Shown: positions 7,904 to 16,035, counted from the first letter of the stretch. The stretch: DNA of 46,901 bases from Streptomyces sp. MBT65 (GCF_016612545.1 NZ_JAENRY010000104.1:1-46901), one strand, 5' to 3'. The notes: generated by a model not told the origin, from the letters alone. A program made the numbers and translations.

Positions 7904-8659
7904 ATGATGATCGATCTGAACGCCGACCTCGGCGAGGGCTTCGGCCGCTGGAACCTCACCGACGACGAACAGCTCCTGTCCGTCGTCACCAGCGCCAATG
8001 TGGCCTGCGGCTTCCACGCCGGGGACCCGGTCACCATGCGGCGGGTGTGCGAGCTGGCGGCCGAGCGCGGGGTGCGGGTCGGCGCGCAGGTGTCCTACCG
8101 GGACCTGGCGGGCTTCGGGCGGCGCGCGATGGACGTGCCGTCCGCCGAGCTGGCGGCCGAAGTGGCGTACCAGATCGGCGCCTTGGAAGTGTTCGCCCGG
8201 GCGGCGGGCACGCGCGTGTCCTACGTCAAGCCGCACGGAGCGCTCTACAACCGGGTCGTGCACGACCCGGAGCAGGCCGCCGCGGTGATCGAGGGCGTGC
8301 TCCTGGCCGGCGGCTCGCTGCCCGTGCTCGGGCTGCCCGGCTCGGTCGTGCTCGACCTGGCCGCGAAGGCCGGGCTGCCGGCCGTCACGGAGGCGTTCGC
8401 GGACCGCGCCTACACCGACGAGGGCACGCTCGTGCCGCGCGGCCGGGACGGCGCGGTGGTCACCGACCCGGAGGCCGTCGTGGAGCGCTCGCTGAGCCTG
8501 GCCCGCTCCGGGACGGTGGAGGCGCTCTCCGGGGCCCGCATCGAGGTACGGGCCCGCTCCCTGTGTCTGCACGGGGACACGCCCGGCGCGGTCGAGCTGG
8601 CCCGCAGGGTCCGTGAGCGGCTCGTGGAGTCGGGCGTCCGGGTGGAGGCCTTCGTATGA
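7904..8659 (+). CDS. pxpA: 5-oxoprolinase subunit A (LamB/YcsF family)
   Basis: This 251-residue LamB/YcsF protein has the family signatures DLNADLGEGFG at the N-terminus, ACGFHAGDP, VKPHGALYN and SLCLHGDTPGA. PxpA works with PxpB and PxpC to hydrolyse 5-oxo-L-proline (pyroglutamate) to glutamate with ATP. Length is normal for the family. It lies 9 nt after the DUF1445 gene behind an AGGAGA ribosome site and overlaps pxpB by 4 nt. The ATG 3 nt later is an equally possible start. Confidence 0.95.
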   Translation: MMIDLNADLGEGFGRWNLTDDEQLLSVVTSANVACGFHAGDPVTMRRVCELAAERGVRVGAQVSYRDLAGFGRRAMDVPSAELAAEVAYQIGALEVFARAAGTRVSYVKPHGALYNRVVHDPEQAAAVIEGVLLAGGSLPVLGLPGSVVLDLAAKAGLPAVTEAFADRAYTDEGTLVPRGRDGAVVTDPEAVVERSLSLARSGTVEALSGARIEVRARSLCLHGDTPGAVELARRVRERLVESGVRVEAFV

Positions 8660-9273
8660 GGGCCCTGCTCGTCGGCGAGGACGCGCTGCTCGTCGAGGTG
8701 GCCTCCGGGGAGGAGGCCGAGGCCGTTCACGCGGAGCTGCTGCGCCGCCGCGCGGAGGGCCTGCTCACCGTCCGCGAGATCGTCCCGGCCGCCCGCACGG
8801 TCCTCCTCGACGGCCTCGCCGACCCGGCCCGCCTGGCCTCCGAACTCAGTACCTCCGACGTACCCCCCGCTCCCCCACGCGCGCGTGAGGCGATCGAACT
8901 CCCGGTGCGCTACGACGGCCCGGACCTCGCCGACGTCGCCGCCCTGTGGGGCGTCCCCGAGCGGGAGGTGGCCCGCATCCACGCGGCCACCGAGTTCCGC
9001 GTCGCCTTCTGTGGGTTCGCCCCCGGCTTCGGCTACCTCACCGGTCTCCCGGCCCGCTACGACGTCCCGCGCCGGGCCACCCCGCGCACGGCCGTCCACG
9101 CCGGCGCCGTGGGCCTGGCGGGCCCGTACACCGGCGTGTATCCCCGTGCCTCGCCCGGCGGTTGGCAGCTCATCGGCACGACGGACGCGGTCCTGTGGGA
9201 CCCCGCGCGCGAGCCGGCCGCGCTGCTGTCGCCGGGCACGCGCGTGCGCTTCGTCCCGGTGGCGGACGTATGA
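8656..9273 (+). CDS. pxpB: 5-oxoprolinase subunit B (KipI/AHS1 domain)
   Basis: The start ATG overlaps the pxpA stop (ATGA), giving 205 residues. The AHS1 (allophanate hydrolase subunit 1) fold is shown by ELPVRYDGPDLADVAALWGV, FCGFAPGFGYLTGLP, a Tyr-Asp-Val-Pro-Arg-Arg turn, GAVGLAGPYTGVYP and SPGGWQLIGTT. PxpB pairs with PxpC, which follows directly with another ATGA overlap. KipI-like inhibitor functions are known for this fold, but the operon argues for the oxoprolinase role. Confidence 0.94.
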   Translation: MRALLVGEDALLVEVASGEEAEAVHAELLRRRAEGLLTVREIVPAARTVLLDGLADPARLASELSTSDVPPAPPRAREAIELPVRYDGPDLADVAALWGVPEREVARIHAATEFRVAFCGFAPGFGYLTGLPARYDVPRRATPRTAVHAGAVGLAGPYTGVYPRASPGGWQLIGTTDAVLWDPAREPAALLSPGTRVRFVPVADV

Positions 9274-10139
9274 CGGACCGCGCCTTCGCCGTCGTACGGT
9301 CCGGGGCCCTGACCACCGTGCAGGACCTGGGGCGGCCCGGACACGCGCATCTGGGGGTGCCACGTTCCGGGGCGCTCGACGGGCCCGCGGCGGCGCTCGT
9401 GAACCGGCTGGTCGGCAATCCGTCGGAAGCGGCCGTCCTGGAGACGACCCTCAACGGCTGTGCCGTACGGCCTCGTTCAACGATCCTCGTGGCCGTTGGC
9501 GGTGCCCCCTGCCCGGTCACGGTGAACGGACGGCCGGCCGCCTGGGGCGCACCCGTGCAGGTGCCGGCCGGGGCGCTCCTGGACATCGGAACGGCCGTCT
9601 CCGGAGTGCGGAGTTACATCGCCTTCGCCGGTGGGGTCGGCGTCGAGCCGGTGCTCGGGAGCCGGTCCACGGATCTGCTGTCCGGGCTCGGTCCGGCGCC
9701 GCTCACGAACGGCGCCATACTGCCGGTGGGATCCCCGATGACCCACCACGCGTACGTGGACGTCGCTCCGCAGCCGGCTCCCCCGGTCGAACTCGTCCTG
9801 CGGGTGACCTTGGGGCCGCGCGAGGACTGGTTCACCCCGGAGGCCGTACGCGCGTTCACGTCACGCGCCTACCAGGTGTCCTCGGCGAGCAACCGCATCG
9901 GGCTGCGCACCGAGGGGCCCGCCCTGGAGCGGGCCCTGACCGGTGAACTCCCCAGCGAGGGCATGGTCCTCGGTGCCGTGCAGGTGCCACCGGACGGCCG
10001 CCCGGTGGTGTTCCTCGCCGACCATCCGACCACCGGCGGGTACCCGGTGATCGCCGTCGTCCGCCCCTCGGACCTCCCGGCGGCCGCCCAGGCGGTGCCG
10101 GGCACCCCGGTCCGTTTCGTGGCCGTACGGCGCCGCTGA
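9270..10139 (+). CDS. pxpC: 5-oxoprolinase subunit C (KipA/AHS2 domain)
   Basis: This 289-residue AHS2 (allophanate hydrolase subunit 2) protein has LTTVQDLGRPGHAHLGVPRS, GALDGPAAALVNRLVGN, YIAFAGGVGVEPVLGSRSTD, ASNRIGLRTEGP and FLADHPTTGGYPVIA, all in family order. It completes the PxpABC set and ends 13 nt before a convergent hydrolase gene. Within codons for RPRSTILV lies a 16-nt exact copy of part of the operon operator (9473-9488), described separately. Confidence 0.94.
   Translation: MTDRAFAVVRSGALTTVQDLGRPGHAHLGVPRSGALDGPAAALVNRLVGNPSEAAVLETTLNGCAVRPRSTILVAVGGAPCPVTVNGRPAAWGAPVQVPAGALLDIGTAVSGVRSYIAFAGGVGVEPVLGSRSTDLLSGLGPAPLTNGAILPVGSPMTHHAYVDVAPQPAPPVELVLRVTLGPREDWFTPEAVRAFTSRAYQVSSASNRIGLRTEGPALERALTGELPSEGMVLGAVQVPPDGRPVVFLADHPTTGGYPVIAVVRPSDLPAAAQAVPGTPVRFVAVRRR
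9473..9488 (+). promoter_or_regulatory. Intragenic copy of the GntR operator core inside pxpC
   Basis: TCGTTCAACGATCCTC occurs both here and at 5639-5654 in the operon promoter. The left arm extends only to CGTT, so the local dyad is CGTT-C-AACG. It may be an auxiliary site allowing looping over about 3.8 kb, or a chance match. Confidence 0.4.
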
Positions 10140-10152
10140 GGCCCGTGACGCC

Positions 10153-11013
10153 CTATGCGGCGTCCGGCTGCTCCTGCTGCACCGACAGGGAGGCCAGTGC
10201 CATCGACACGGCGTGGGACGCGCTGAGGTCGAGCCGGGCGCTGGTGCCCCGCGCGCGGTGGCGCATCTCGTCGGCGGCCAGCCTCAGGAGCTGGGGCAGC
10301 AGGTCGGTGCAGCGGCGGGCCACCCAGCCGGTGCCCGCGGTGGCCAGCCACCACAGGCTGGCCGACTTGGTGGGGACCGGGAACTCGGGCTCGGGCGAGG
10401 GCGCGACCCCCGTGGCCACACCCTCCTCGGCGAGCAACGCGTGGAACCGCAGGGCCAGTTGGCGGTGGCCCCGCTCCCCGGGGTGCAGCCGGTCCGCGCT
10501 CCAGATCGCGCGGTCCATGATCCACTCGCCCTCCGCGGCGTGCAGATGCACGGCCCCGTACCGCTCGGAGAGCGCGTGCACCACGGTGTTGACGGCGCGC
10601 TGCCGACGGGCCAGCGGGCGGGCCAGCGCGCCCGGGAGGCCGAGCATCGCGCCCGGGTCGGGCAGACAGGCCGTCAGCAGGACCGCGCCCTGCTCGGTGA
10701 AGGCCGCGTAGACCTCGTCGAGCCGGGCGGCCAGGGCCTGGATGTCGAAGGTGCAGCGCAGGGTGTCGTTGACGCCTATGACGACGGACACGATGTCCGG
10801 GTTCAGGGCGAGCCCGGCCGGGGTCTGCCGTTCCAGCACGTCCCGTGACTGCGCCCCGCTGACCGCGAGGTTCGTGAACTGCACGGTCTCTTCGGGCTGT
10901 TGGACCAGCCCGTCGGCGAGCAGCGCGGCCCAACCGCGCCACGCCTCGCCGACGGGATCGCCCACGCCCTCGGTGAGCGAGTCACCGAGGGCGACGAAAC
11001 GGACCGTTCTCAT
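10153..11013 (-). CDS. SGNH/GDSL-family hydrolase
   Basis: ATG 11013 overlaps the stop of the upstream glycosyltransferase (ATGA), giving 286 residues. The open frame extends further upstream, but that part is a shadow of the glycosyltransferase. Block I is ALGDSLTEGVGD with the nucleophile Ser near residue 11. An Asn-bearing block III follows at VIGVNDTL, and the catalytic Asp/His pair sits in SADRLHPGERGH near residue 195. The last 80 residues are an extension of unknown role. SGNH enzymes deacylate lipids or sugars. In an operon with two GT4 enzymes it may deacylate a glycolipid or polysaccharide (inference). No signal peptide is seen. Confidence 0.9.
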   Translation of the reverse strand: MRTVRFVALGDSLTEGVGDPVGEAWRGWAALLADGLVQQPEETVQFTNLAVSGAQSRDVLERQTPAGLALNPDIVSVVIGVNDTLRCTFDIQALAARLDEVYAAFTEQGAVLLTACLPDPGAMLGLPGALARPLARRQRAVNTVVHALSERYGAVHLHAAEGEWIMDRAIWSADRLHPGERGHRQLALRFHALLAEEGVATGVAPSPEPEFPVPTKSASLWWLATAGTGWVARRCTDLLPQLLRLAADEMRHRARGTSARLDLSASHAVSMALASLSVQQEQPDAA

Positions 11014-12173
11014 GCCACGCCTCCGGGCACGAACCGCCGTACCGGAACATCCGCGTCGTGGGCCCTGAGGAACGCGTCGACCGCCGTGTTCCAGCCGAAA
11101 CACTCCGCACGCGCGCGTGCGATCTCCCGCCGCTCCACCTCGGAGCGTTCGAGCAGCATGTCCACGGCGTCCGCGAAGGCCCTGCCGTTGTCCGCCGCCG
11201 TGGCCCCGGCGGAGCCGATGACCTCGGGCAGTGCGGACGAGGCGCTGGCCACCACGGGCGTGCCGCAGGCCATGGCCTCCAGGGCGGCGAGCCCGAAGGT
11301 CTCGGCGGGCCCGGGTGCCAGGCAGACGTCCGCGGAGGCCTGGAGCGCGCCGAGCAGCCGCCGGTCGGAGACGTGTCCGAGGAAGGTGACCGGCAACCCC
11401 CGCTCCCGCGCCCGCTGTTCGAGCCGGGCCCGCAGCGGCCCGTCCCCGGCGACCACGAGGACCGCCCGCCGCCCGCGCCGTACCAGCGCCTCCAGGGCGT
11501 CGAGCGCGGTGCCGGGCTTCTTCTCCACGGAGAGCCTGGTGCAGGTCACCAGCAGCACCTGGTCCACGCGCGCGTACTCCGCGCGCACGACCGGGTCCCG
11601 CAGCGCCGGAGTGCGGCCCACCAGGTCGACGCCCAGCGGTGCCCGTACGACGTTGCGGGCACCGATGCGGACGAACTCCCGCTCGGCGAACTCCGTGGTG
11701 CACACCACGCGCGCGTAGGTGTGCGCCGTACGGACGTTGAGGGCGTCGGCGGTGCGCCGGGAGAGGTTCTCCGACAGGCCCCAGGTGCGCAGGACGCCGT
11801 CGGCGGTCTCGTGGGAGACCATCACGGCGGGGACGCGGGCCCGCCTGGCCCATTTGCCGGTCCAGCGCAGGGTCGTACGGTCGGAGACCTCCAGGCGGTC
11901 GGGGGCGAGCTGTTCCAGGAGGTGGGCCACGCGCCGCTTGTCGGCGAGGACGCGGTAGCCGCCGGTGCCGGGCAGCAGCGGGCCGGGCAGGGTGATGACG
12001 CGGCCCTGCTCGGTCTCGCGGTCGGTGTGGCGTTCGCCGGGCACGATGAGGACCGGGTGGTGCCCGGCCTCCTTGAAGCCCTTGCCCAGCTCGCGCAGGG
12101 CGGTGCGCAGCCCCCCGGAGGAGGGGGCCACGAAGTTGGCGAGCCGCACGATCCTGAGGGAAGCGGTGTTCAT
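11010..12173 (-). CDS. GT4-family glycosyltransferase
   Basis: This 387-residue GT-B enzyme begins IVRLANFVAPSSGGLRTALR, typical of the nucleotide-sugar GT4 fold. The donor-site motif is GPAETFGLAALEAMACGTP near residue 290, with the E-x7-E pair. KARRARV-type basic stretches and LLVTCTRLSVEKKPG mark the start of the C-terminal Rossmann half. It overlaps genes on both sides by 4 nt, so all three are translated together. Donor and acceptor cannot be read from sequence. The companion enzyme resembles MgtA-like glycolipid mannosyltransferases, which suggests a cell-envelope glycolipid. Confidence 0.9.
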   Translation of the reverse strand: MNTASLRIVRLANFVAPSSGGLRTALRELGKGFKEAGHHPVLIVPGERHTDRETEQGRVITLPGPLLPGTGGYRVLADKRRVAHLLEQLAPDRLEVSDRTTLRWTGKWARRARVPAVMVSHETADGVLRTWGLSENLSRRTADALNVRTAHTYARVVCTTEFAEREFVRIGARNVVRAPLGVDLVGRTPALRDPVVRAEYARVDQVLLVTCTRLSVEKKPGTALDALEALVRRGRRAVLVVAGDGPLRARLEQRARERGLPVTFLGHVSDRRLLGALQASADVCLAPGPAETFGLAALEAMACGTPVVASASSALPEVIGSAGATAADNGRAFADAVDMLLERSEVERREIARARAECFGWNTAVDAFLRAHDADVPVRRFVPGGVA

Positions 12174-13297
12174 GCCGCCACCACCAGCTTGCGCGCGGCC
12201 AGGACATCGCCGTAGTGCGCGATCAGTTGGTCGCCGACGGCCGCCCAGGTGCGGCCCTCGACCATGGCCCGCGCGGCGGTGCCGTACTCGGCCCGGAGCG
12301 CGGGATCGGCGGCCAGGGTCCGTACGGCGTCCGTCACCGCGTTCTCGTCGCGCGGCGGGAAGAGGAACCCGGTGCGCCCGTGGGCGACCAGGTCCAGCGG
12401 TCCGCCGGCGGCGGGCGCGACGACGGGGACGCCGCTCGCCATGGCTTCCTGGACGGTCTGACAGAAGGTCTCAAAAGGTCCGGTGTGCACGAATATGTCC
12501 AACGAGGCGAAGATACGGGCGAGCTCGTCACCGGTACGCCGACCGAGGAAGACCGCGCCCGGCAGCGCCTCGTCGAGGTGCGGCCGGCTGGGTCCGTCGC
12601 CGACGACCACGACCTTGACGCCCTCGATGCCGCAGGCTCCGGCGAGGAGTTCGACCTGCTTCTCGGGGGCGAGCCGGCCTACGTAGCCGACGATCAGCTC
12701 GCCGTTCGGGGCGAGTTCGCGGCGCAGCGCCTCGTCCCGGTACTCGGGGCGGAAGCGCTCGGTGTCCACACCGCGCGGCCAGAGCCTGACCCGGGGCACG
12801 CCGTGTGCCTCCAGGTCGCCCAGGGCCGCGCTGGAGGGCGCGAGGGTGCGGTCGGCGGCGGCGTGGACGGAGCGGATGCGCCGCCAGGCGGTGGCCTCGC
12901 CGGCGCCGACGTACGTACGGGCGTATCCGGCCAGGTCGGTCTGGTAGACGGCCACGGCGGGGATGCCGAGCCGGGCCGCGGCGGCCATGCCGCGGACGCC
13001 GAGGATGAAAGGGCTCGCCAGGTGCACGATGTCGGCGCGGTGTTCGGTGATGGCCGCGGCGACGCGTCGGCTGGGGAGGGCGACGCGGACCTGGGGGTAG
13101 CCCGGGAGCGGTAGGGAGGGGACACGGATGACGGGGCACGGCGACTGGGCGTCGGGCCCGCTACCGGCCGAGGTGGCCGGCGCGACGACGAGCGGATGAT
13201 GACCGCGATCCACGAGGTGTCGGGCGGTCTGGAGCGCGCAGTGGGCCACGCCGTTCACATCGGGGGGAAAGGATTCGGTCACGATGACGACACGCAT
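12170..13297 (-). CDS. GT4-family glycosyltransferase, MgtA/PimB-like (alpha-mannosyltransferase type)
   Basis: This 375-residue protein begins MRVVIVTESFPPDVNGVAHC. It has HLASPFILGVRGMAAAARLG, AVYQTDLAGYARTY, WPRGVDTERFRPEYRDEALR, IVGYVGRLAPEKQVELLAG and GPFETFCQTVQEAMASGVP (E-x7-E). These blocks match, from memory, the mycobacterial MgtA (formerly PimB) group, which adds mannose from GDP-mannose to a glucuronosyl diacylglycerol. It is first in a three-gene unit. A PHO-box-like pair of 11-mers lies upstream, which would fit glycolipid replacing phospholipid under phosphate limitation (inference). Confidence 0.88.
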   Translation of the reverse strand: MRVVIVTESFPPDVNGVAHCALQTARHLVDRGHHPLVVAPATSAGSGPDAQSPCPVIRVPSLPLPGYPQVRVALPSRRVAAAITEHRADIVHLASPFILGVRGMAAAARLGIPAVAVYQTDLAGYARTYVGAGEATAWRRIRSVHAAADRTLAPSSAALGDLEAHGVPRVRLWPRGVDTERFRPEYRDEALRRELAPNGELIVGYVGRLAPEKQVELLAGACGIEGVKVVVVGDGPSRPHLDEALPGAVFLGRRTGDELARIFASLDIFVHTGPFETFCQTVQEAMASGVPVVAPAAGGPLDLVAHGRTGFLFPPRDENAVTDAVRTLAADPALRAEYGTAARAMVEGRTWAAVGDQLIAHYGDVLAARKLVVAA

Positions 13298-13347
13298 ACC
13301 CGTGTTGTCGCCGCGCTGGACGTGCCCGCGTCAACGTGGATCTATGC

Positions 13348-13369
13348 GAACGGTGAACGTCCCATGAGC
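13348..13369 (-). promoter_or_regulatory. PHO-box-like direct repeat upstream of the glycosyltransferase operon
   Basis: On the minus strand GCTCATGGGAC (13369-13359) is followed directly by GTTCACCGTTC (13358-13348). Streptomyces PhoP binds contiguous 11-nt direct units of the type GTTCAYYNNNN. The second unit is a strong match and the first a weaker one. TAGATC follows 4 nt downstream and could be a -10 box, placing the PHO box over the -35 region as in PhoP-activated promoters. Confidence 0.45.
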
Positions 13370-13390
13370 GTTGCGCTGCACACCCGAGCA

Positions 13391-13419
13391 GGTCAGACGG
13401 CGTCCATGCGCGTCTGACC
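13391..13419 (-). terminator. Hairpin terminator after the HEAT-repeat gene
   Basis: GGTCAGACG (13391-13399) and CGTCTGACC (13411-13419) form a perfect 9-bp stem with an 11-nt loop. It lies 18 nt past the stop of the minus-strand HEAT gene and before the promoter of the glycosyltransferase operon. No U-run follows, as usual for Streptomyces. Confidence 0.6.
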
Positions 13420-13436
13420 CGCGGGTCATCCCACGT

Positions 13437-14855
13437 TCACACTGCGGGGGCGTCGGGCCCGATCCGGCTCCGTACGGCTGTCTGGACCTCCGCTTCCTCG
13501 GCCGGGTCGGCGGCGAGCCTGCGGAGCTGTTCCACGACGCGGGCGTCGGCGGTTTCTGCGTGCCGGGCGGCGATCTCCCGGGTGGTCTCCTCGCAGTCCC
13601 AGAGGCACTCGACGGCGAAGCCGGTGGGGTACGAGGGGTCGGTGGCGGCCAGCGCCCGGGCGGCCCGGCCGCGCAGATGGGACGAGGCGGTCTCCCGGTA
13701 CACATGGCGCAGGACGGGGGCGGCGCAGACGATGCCGAGGCGTCCGGCGCCGTCGACGAGTGTCCAGAGGGTGGGGGCGTCGGGTCCTTCGCCCATGACG
13801 GCCTCCCGCAGTGCGCCGAGGACCAGGTCGCTGTCCTGCGTTCCGCCCCGGCAGGCGAGCATCCGGCCGGCGGCGGCCCCGAGCGGATCGGGGCGGCGGG
13901 CCCAGCCGCGGGCCCGGTCGACGGCGGCGACGGAGCGCATCCGCTCGAAGGCATCGACGGCGGCCTCCACGACGGGCGCCGGGCCGGTGGCGACCGCTCG
14001 TTCGATCAGTGGGAGGGCTTCGGGATCGTTGCTGTCGGCGAGATAGCGCAGGGCGGTGCAGCGGGCGCCCTCGCCGCCGTCCTTGGCGGCCTCGACGATC
14101 TCGGGCCGGTCCTCGGGTCCGGCCACCGCGGTGAGGCAGCGGGCGGCCGGGACGTGCAGGGCGGCGCCGCGTTCGAGGCCCTGTTGGGCCCATTCGAACA
14201 CCGCTTGCACGCTCCATCCCGGACGGGGCCCGGTCGGTCGCATCTGGCGTTGCCAGAGGTCGAAGCAGCCGGCCTCCTGGGCGGCACACACGCGCGTGCC
14301 GATCGATTCGCGTGAGTCCTCGGCCCACAGTCGCCAGGGCCGGGGTTCGAAGGCGTCCCGCACGGCGGTGGCCAGTTCGGCCTCGCCCTCGGGGTCGGCC
14401 GGGAAACGCGCCAGCACGGGGGCGGCGAGGGCGCGCAGGCCCGCGTCGTCGTCCCTGAGCGCCAGCTCGTCCAGGGCCCAGGCCCAGTTGCTGCCGGTGG
14501 CCGCGTACCTGCGCAGCAGTTCGAGCGCGTCCCGCCTGCCGTAGGAGGCGAGGTGCCCGAGGACGGCGAGCGCGAGGCCCGTGCGTGACTCCTCGGTGTC
14601 GAGGACGTCCTCGGCATCGAAGAGGTGGGCCTCGACGGTGTCCAGGTCGCCGCCCAGGTCGAGGTACAGGCGGGCGTAGTACAGGGAGCGGTTCTCCACC
14701 TGCCAGTCGTGGCGGGGGTCGCGCAGCACACAGTGGTTCAGTGCCGCGAGTGCCTCGGCACGGGGTGCGGTGAGCGCGTGCAGTGTGCCGTCGCCGCGGC
14801 CCCGCTGAAGCAGGCCGAGCAGCGTACCGCTGGGCGCTATGACCGGATCGAACAT
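13437..14855 (-). CDS. HEAT-repeat protein of unknown function
   Basis: From ATG 14855 the protein is 472 residues and consists of helical pairs of about 30-40 residues. Examples are CTALRYLADSNDPEALPLIE, AVEAAVDAFERMR-like pairs and RAARALAATDPSY. That spacing is typical of HEAT or PBS-lyase-type repeats, which mediate protein contacts. The first 100 residues (NHCVLRDPRHDWQVENRSLY) are non-repetitive. An upstream extension of the frame is Arg/Pro-rich and not convincing, so ATG 14855 is chosen. No enzymatic motif or membrane segment is seen. The palindromes in the 336-nt upstream gap are listed separately. Confidence 0.8.
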   Translation of the reverse strand: MFDPVIAPSGTLLGLLQRGRGDGTLHALTAPRAEALAALNHCVLRDPRHDWQVENRSLYYARLYLDLGGDLDTVEAHLFDAEDVLDTEESRTGLALAVLGHLASYGRRDALELLRRYAATGSNWAWALDELALRDDDAGLRALAAPVLARFPADPEGEAELATAVRDAFEPRPWRLWAEDSRESIGTRVCAAQEAGCFDLWQRQMRPTGPRPGWSVQAVFEWAQQGLERGAALHVPAARCLTAVAGPEDRPEIVEAAKDGGEGARCTALRYLADSNDPEALPLIERAVATGPAPVVEAAVDAFERMRSVAAVDRARGWARRPDPLGAAAGRMLACRGGTQDSDLVLGALREAVMGEGPDAPTLWTLVDGAGRLGIVCAAPVLRHVYRETASSHLRGRAARALAATDPSYPTGFAVECLWDCEETTREIAARHAETADARVVEQLRRLAADPAEEAEVQTAVRSRIGPDAPAV

Positions 14856-15191
14856 GGGAAACAGCCTCACATCAAGCGTCGACGCAACCGGGGGACGTGC
14901 ACTACCTGGCCGCGTGACAACACGTCGGGGCGCCCGCCGTTTCCTGCTTGCTGTAGACCATTTTCCTCTGCCTCTCGTTGGTGGCCCATGCGGGCCGCAA
15001 CTACGGCCCGCGCGGTGCGGCAACACCTGCCCAGCCATCGCGTCCGTAAATCACGACGTCATGATGACCCGGCAGTTCTCGATGCCGCGACCGAAATTTC
15101 GGGCGGCGCCGTGCTGCCTTCCCCCGTTTTCCCCCGATTTCCTTGTCGTACCTGGTCAGAAGGCCCGCCCCGACTGCCGACGGGCCACCCG
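14856..15191. other. Intergenic stretch with three short symmetric sites
   Basis: I find no convincing gene here. It holds CCGAAATTTCGG (15091-15102, a perfect 12-bp palindrome), TCACGACGTCATGA (15051-15064, one mismatch pair) and two CCCCCG repeats separated by TTTT near 15120-15140. It is AT-richer than its neighbours around 14940-15150. It probably carries the promoter of the HEAT gene and an operator. Confidence 0.5.
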
Positions 15192-15584
15192 TCAGTGCGC
15201 GCCGAACAGCTCGAGCAGCTCGGCCTTGGCGAACATCCGGGCCGTGTCGACCGCCGACGGGGTGCCCGCGGCCGGATCGGCACCGGCCTCCAGCAGGACC
15301 TCGATCACCTCTTGCTCGCCCTTGAAGACGGCTCCGGCGAGCGGCGTCTGGCCCCGGTCGTTGATCCGGTCGGCCTCGGCGCCCCGCGCCAGCAGGGCCC
15401 GTACGGCGTCGGCGTGCCCGTGATAGGCGGCGAGCATCACCAGGGAGTCGCCGCGGTCATTGGTGAGGTTGGCCGGGACGCCCGCGTCCACGTACGCGAC
15501 CAGCGCCTCGGTCCCGCCCTTGCGGGCCAGGTCGAAGATCTTGGTCGCGAACTCCACGACCTCGGGGTCGGGGGCTTCACTCAT
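15192..15584 (-). CDS. Small ankyrin-repeat protein
   Basis: This 130-residue protein carries about three ankyrin repeats. The clearest are DRGDSLVMLAAYHGHADAVR followed by LLARGAEAD, and DRGQTPLAGAVFKGEQEVIE followed by VLLEAGADP. Each shows the T/S-x-L-x-x-A helix starts and the G-A-D turn. Ankyrin repeats bind other proteins. There is no signal peptide. It is transcribed toward the HEAT gene but 336 nt away, so it is probably separate. Confidence 0.92.
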   Translation of the reverse strand: MSEAPDPEVVEFATKIFDLARKGGTEALVAYVDAGVPANLTNDRGDSLVMLAAYHGHADAVRALLARGAEADRINDRGQTPLAGAVFKGEQEVIEVLLEAGADPAAGTPSAVDTARMFAKAELLELFGAH

Positions 15585-15733
15585 CGGCCTGACCGCCTCT
15601 CACTAGTACGGGTGAATCGCCAGCGTACTGGCTCCGCCGAGACATGACCGGCCCCCTCCGAGGCAAAGATCACCACGGGCCCCGACATGGGTGAAACCCC
15701 TGCTCAGACAGCCCGAATGCGCTCCGCCATCCG

Positions 15734-15750
15734 AGGGAAATTCGCCGAAA
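15734..15750. promoter_or_regulatory. Direct repeat in the AT-rich promoter region of smeA
   Basis: GAAATTC occurs twice, separated by GCC, inside an AT-rich patch (about 15725-15800) that also contains TTGCACCTTTTATCGTATGG. The patch is the likely promoter region of smeA-sffA. I cannot assign the sigma factor; no clear WhiG-type promoter is visible. Confidence 0.35.
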
Positions 15751-15840
15751 TTCACCCACTTGCACCTTTTATCGTATGGATACATCCTGTGATCCTGGAA
15801 GAACTCATGGTGACTGTCCCCACGAACCAGGAGAGCTCAA

Positions 15841-16035
15841 ATGATCTTGTCCATGTCAGGCGTCGTCCTTCTCGGCATCATCGTCTTCCTCTTCTTCAAG
15901 AAGGACGGGCTCAAGGCCTCCCACGCCCTGGTGGCCGCACTCTTCGGCTTCTACATGGCCAGCACGGCCATCGCGCCGAGCATCAAGGCCGGCGGCGAGA
16001 GCCTGGCGAGCCTCCTCGGCGGCATCAAGTTCTGA
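15841..16035 (+). CDS. smeA: SmeA-like small membrane protein
   Basis: This 64-residue protein has an N-terminal transmembrane helix (GVVLLGIIVFLFF), a dilysine turn (KKDG), and a second amphipathic to hydrophobic helix (HALVAALFGFYMASTAI). It has an AGGAG site 6-8 nt before ATG 15841. SmeA in S. coelicolor is a sporulation protein of this size that recruits the FtsK-like SffA to sporulation septa. The following gene is an FtsK-like P-loop protein, which supports the call. The identification rests on size, topology and gene pair rather than a search. Confidence 0.8.
   Translation: MILSMSGVVLLGIIVFLFFKKDGLKASHALVAALFGFYMASTAIAPSIKAGGESLASLLGGIKF

Noticed and set aside
10153..12207. 684-residue minus-strand open frame spanning the SGNH hydrolase and the glycosyltransferase region
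   Set aside because: Only its last 286 residues carry SGNH motifs. The upstream part is an Arg/Pro-rich shadow of the glycosyltransferase gene, and an ATGA overlap gives a natural start at 11013.
14839..15423. 194-residue plus-strand open frame across the 14856-15191 gap
   Set aside because: No ribosome site or recognisable domain, and its ends overlap the HEAT and ankyrin genes in antisense.
15603..15785. 60-residue minus-strand frame upstream of smeA
   Set aside because: It lies over the AT-rich smeA promoter region and shows no conserved pattern or start signal.
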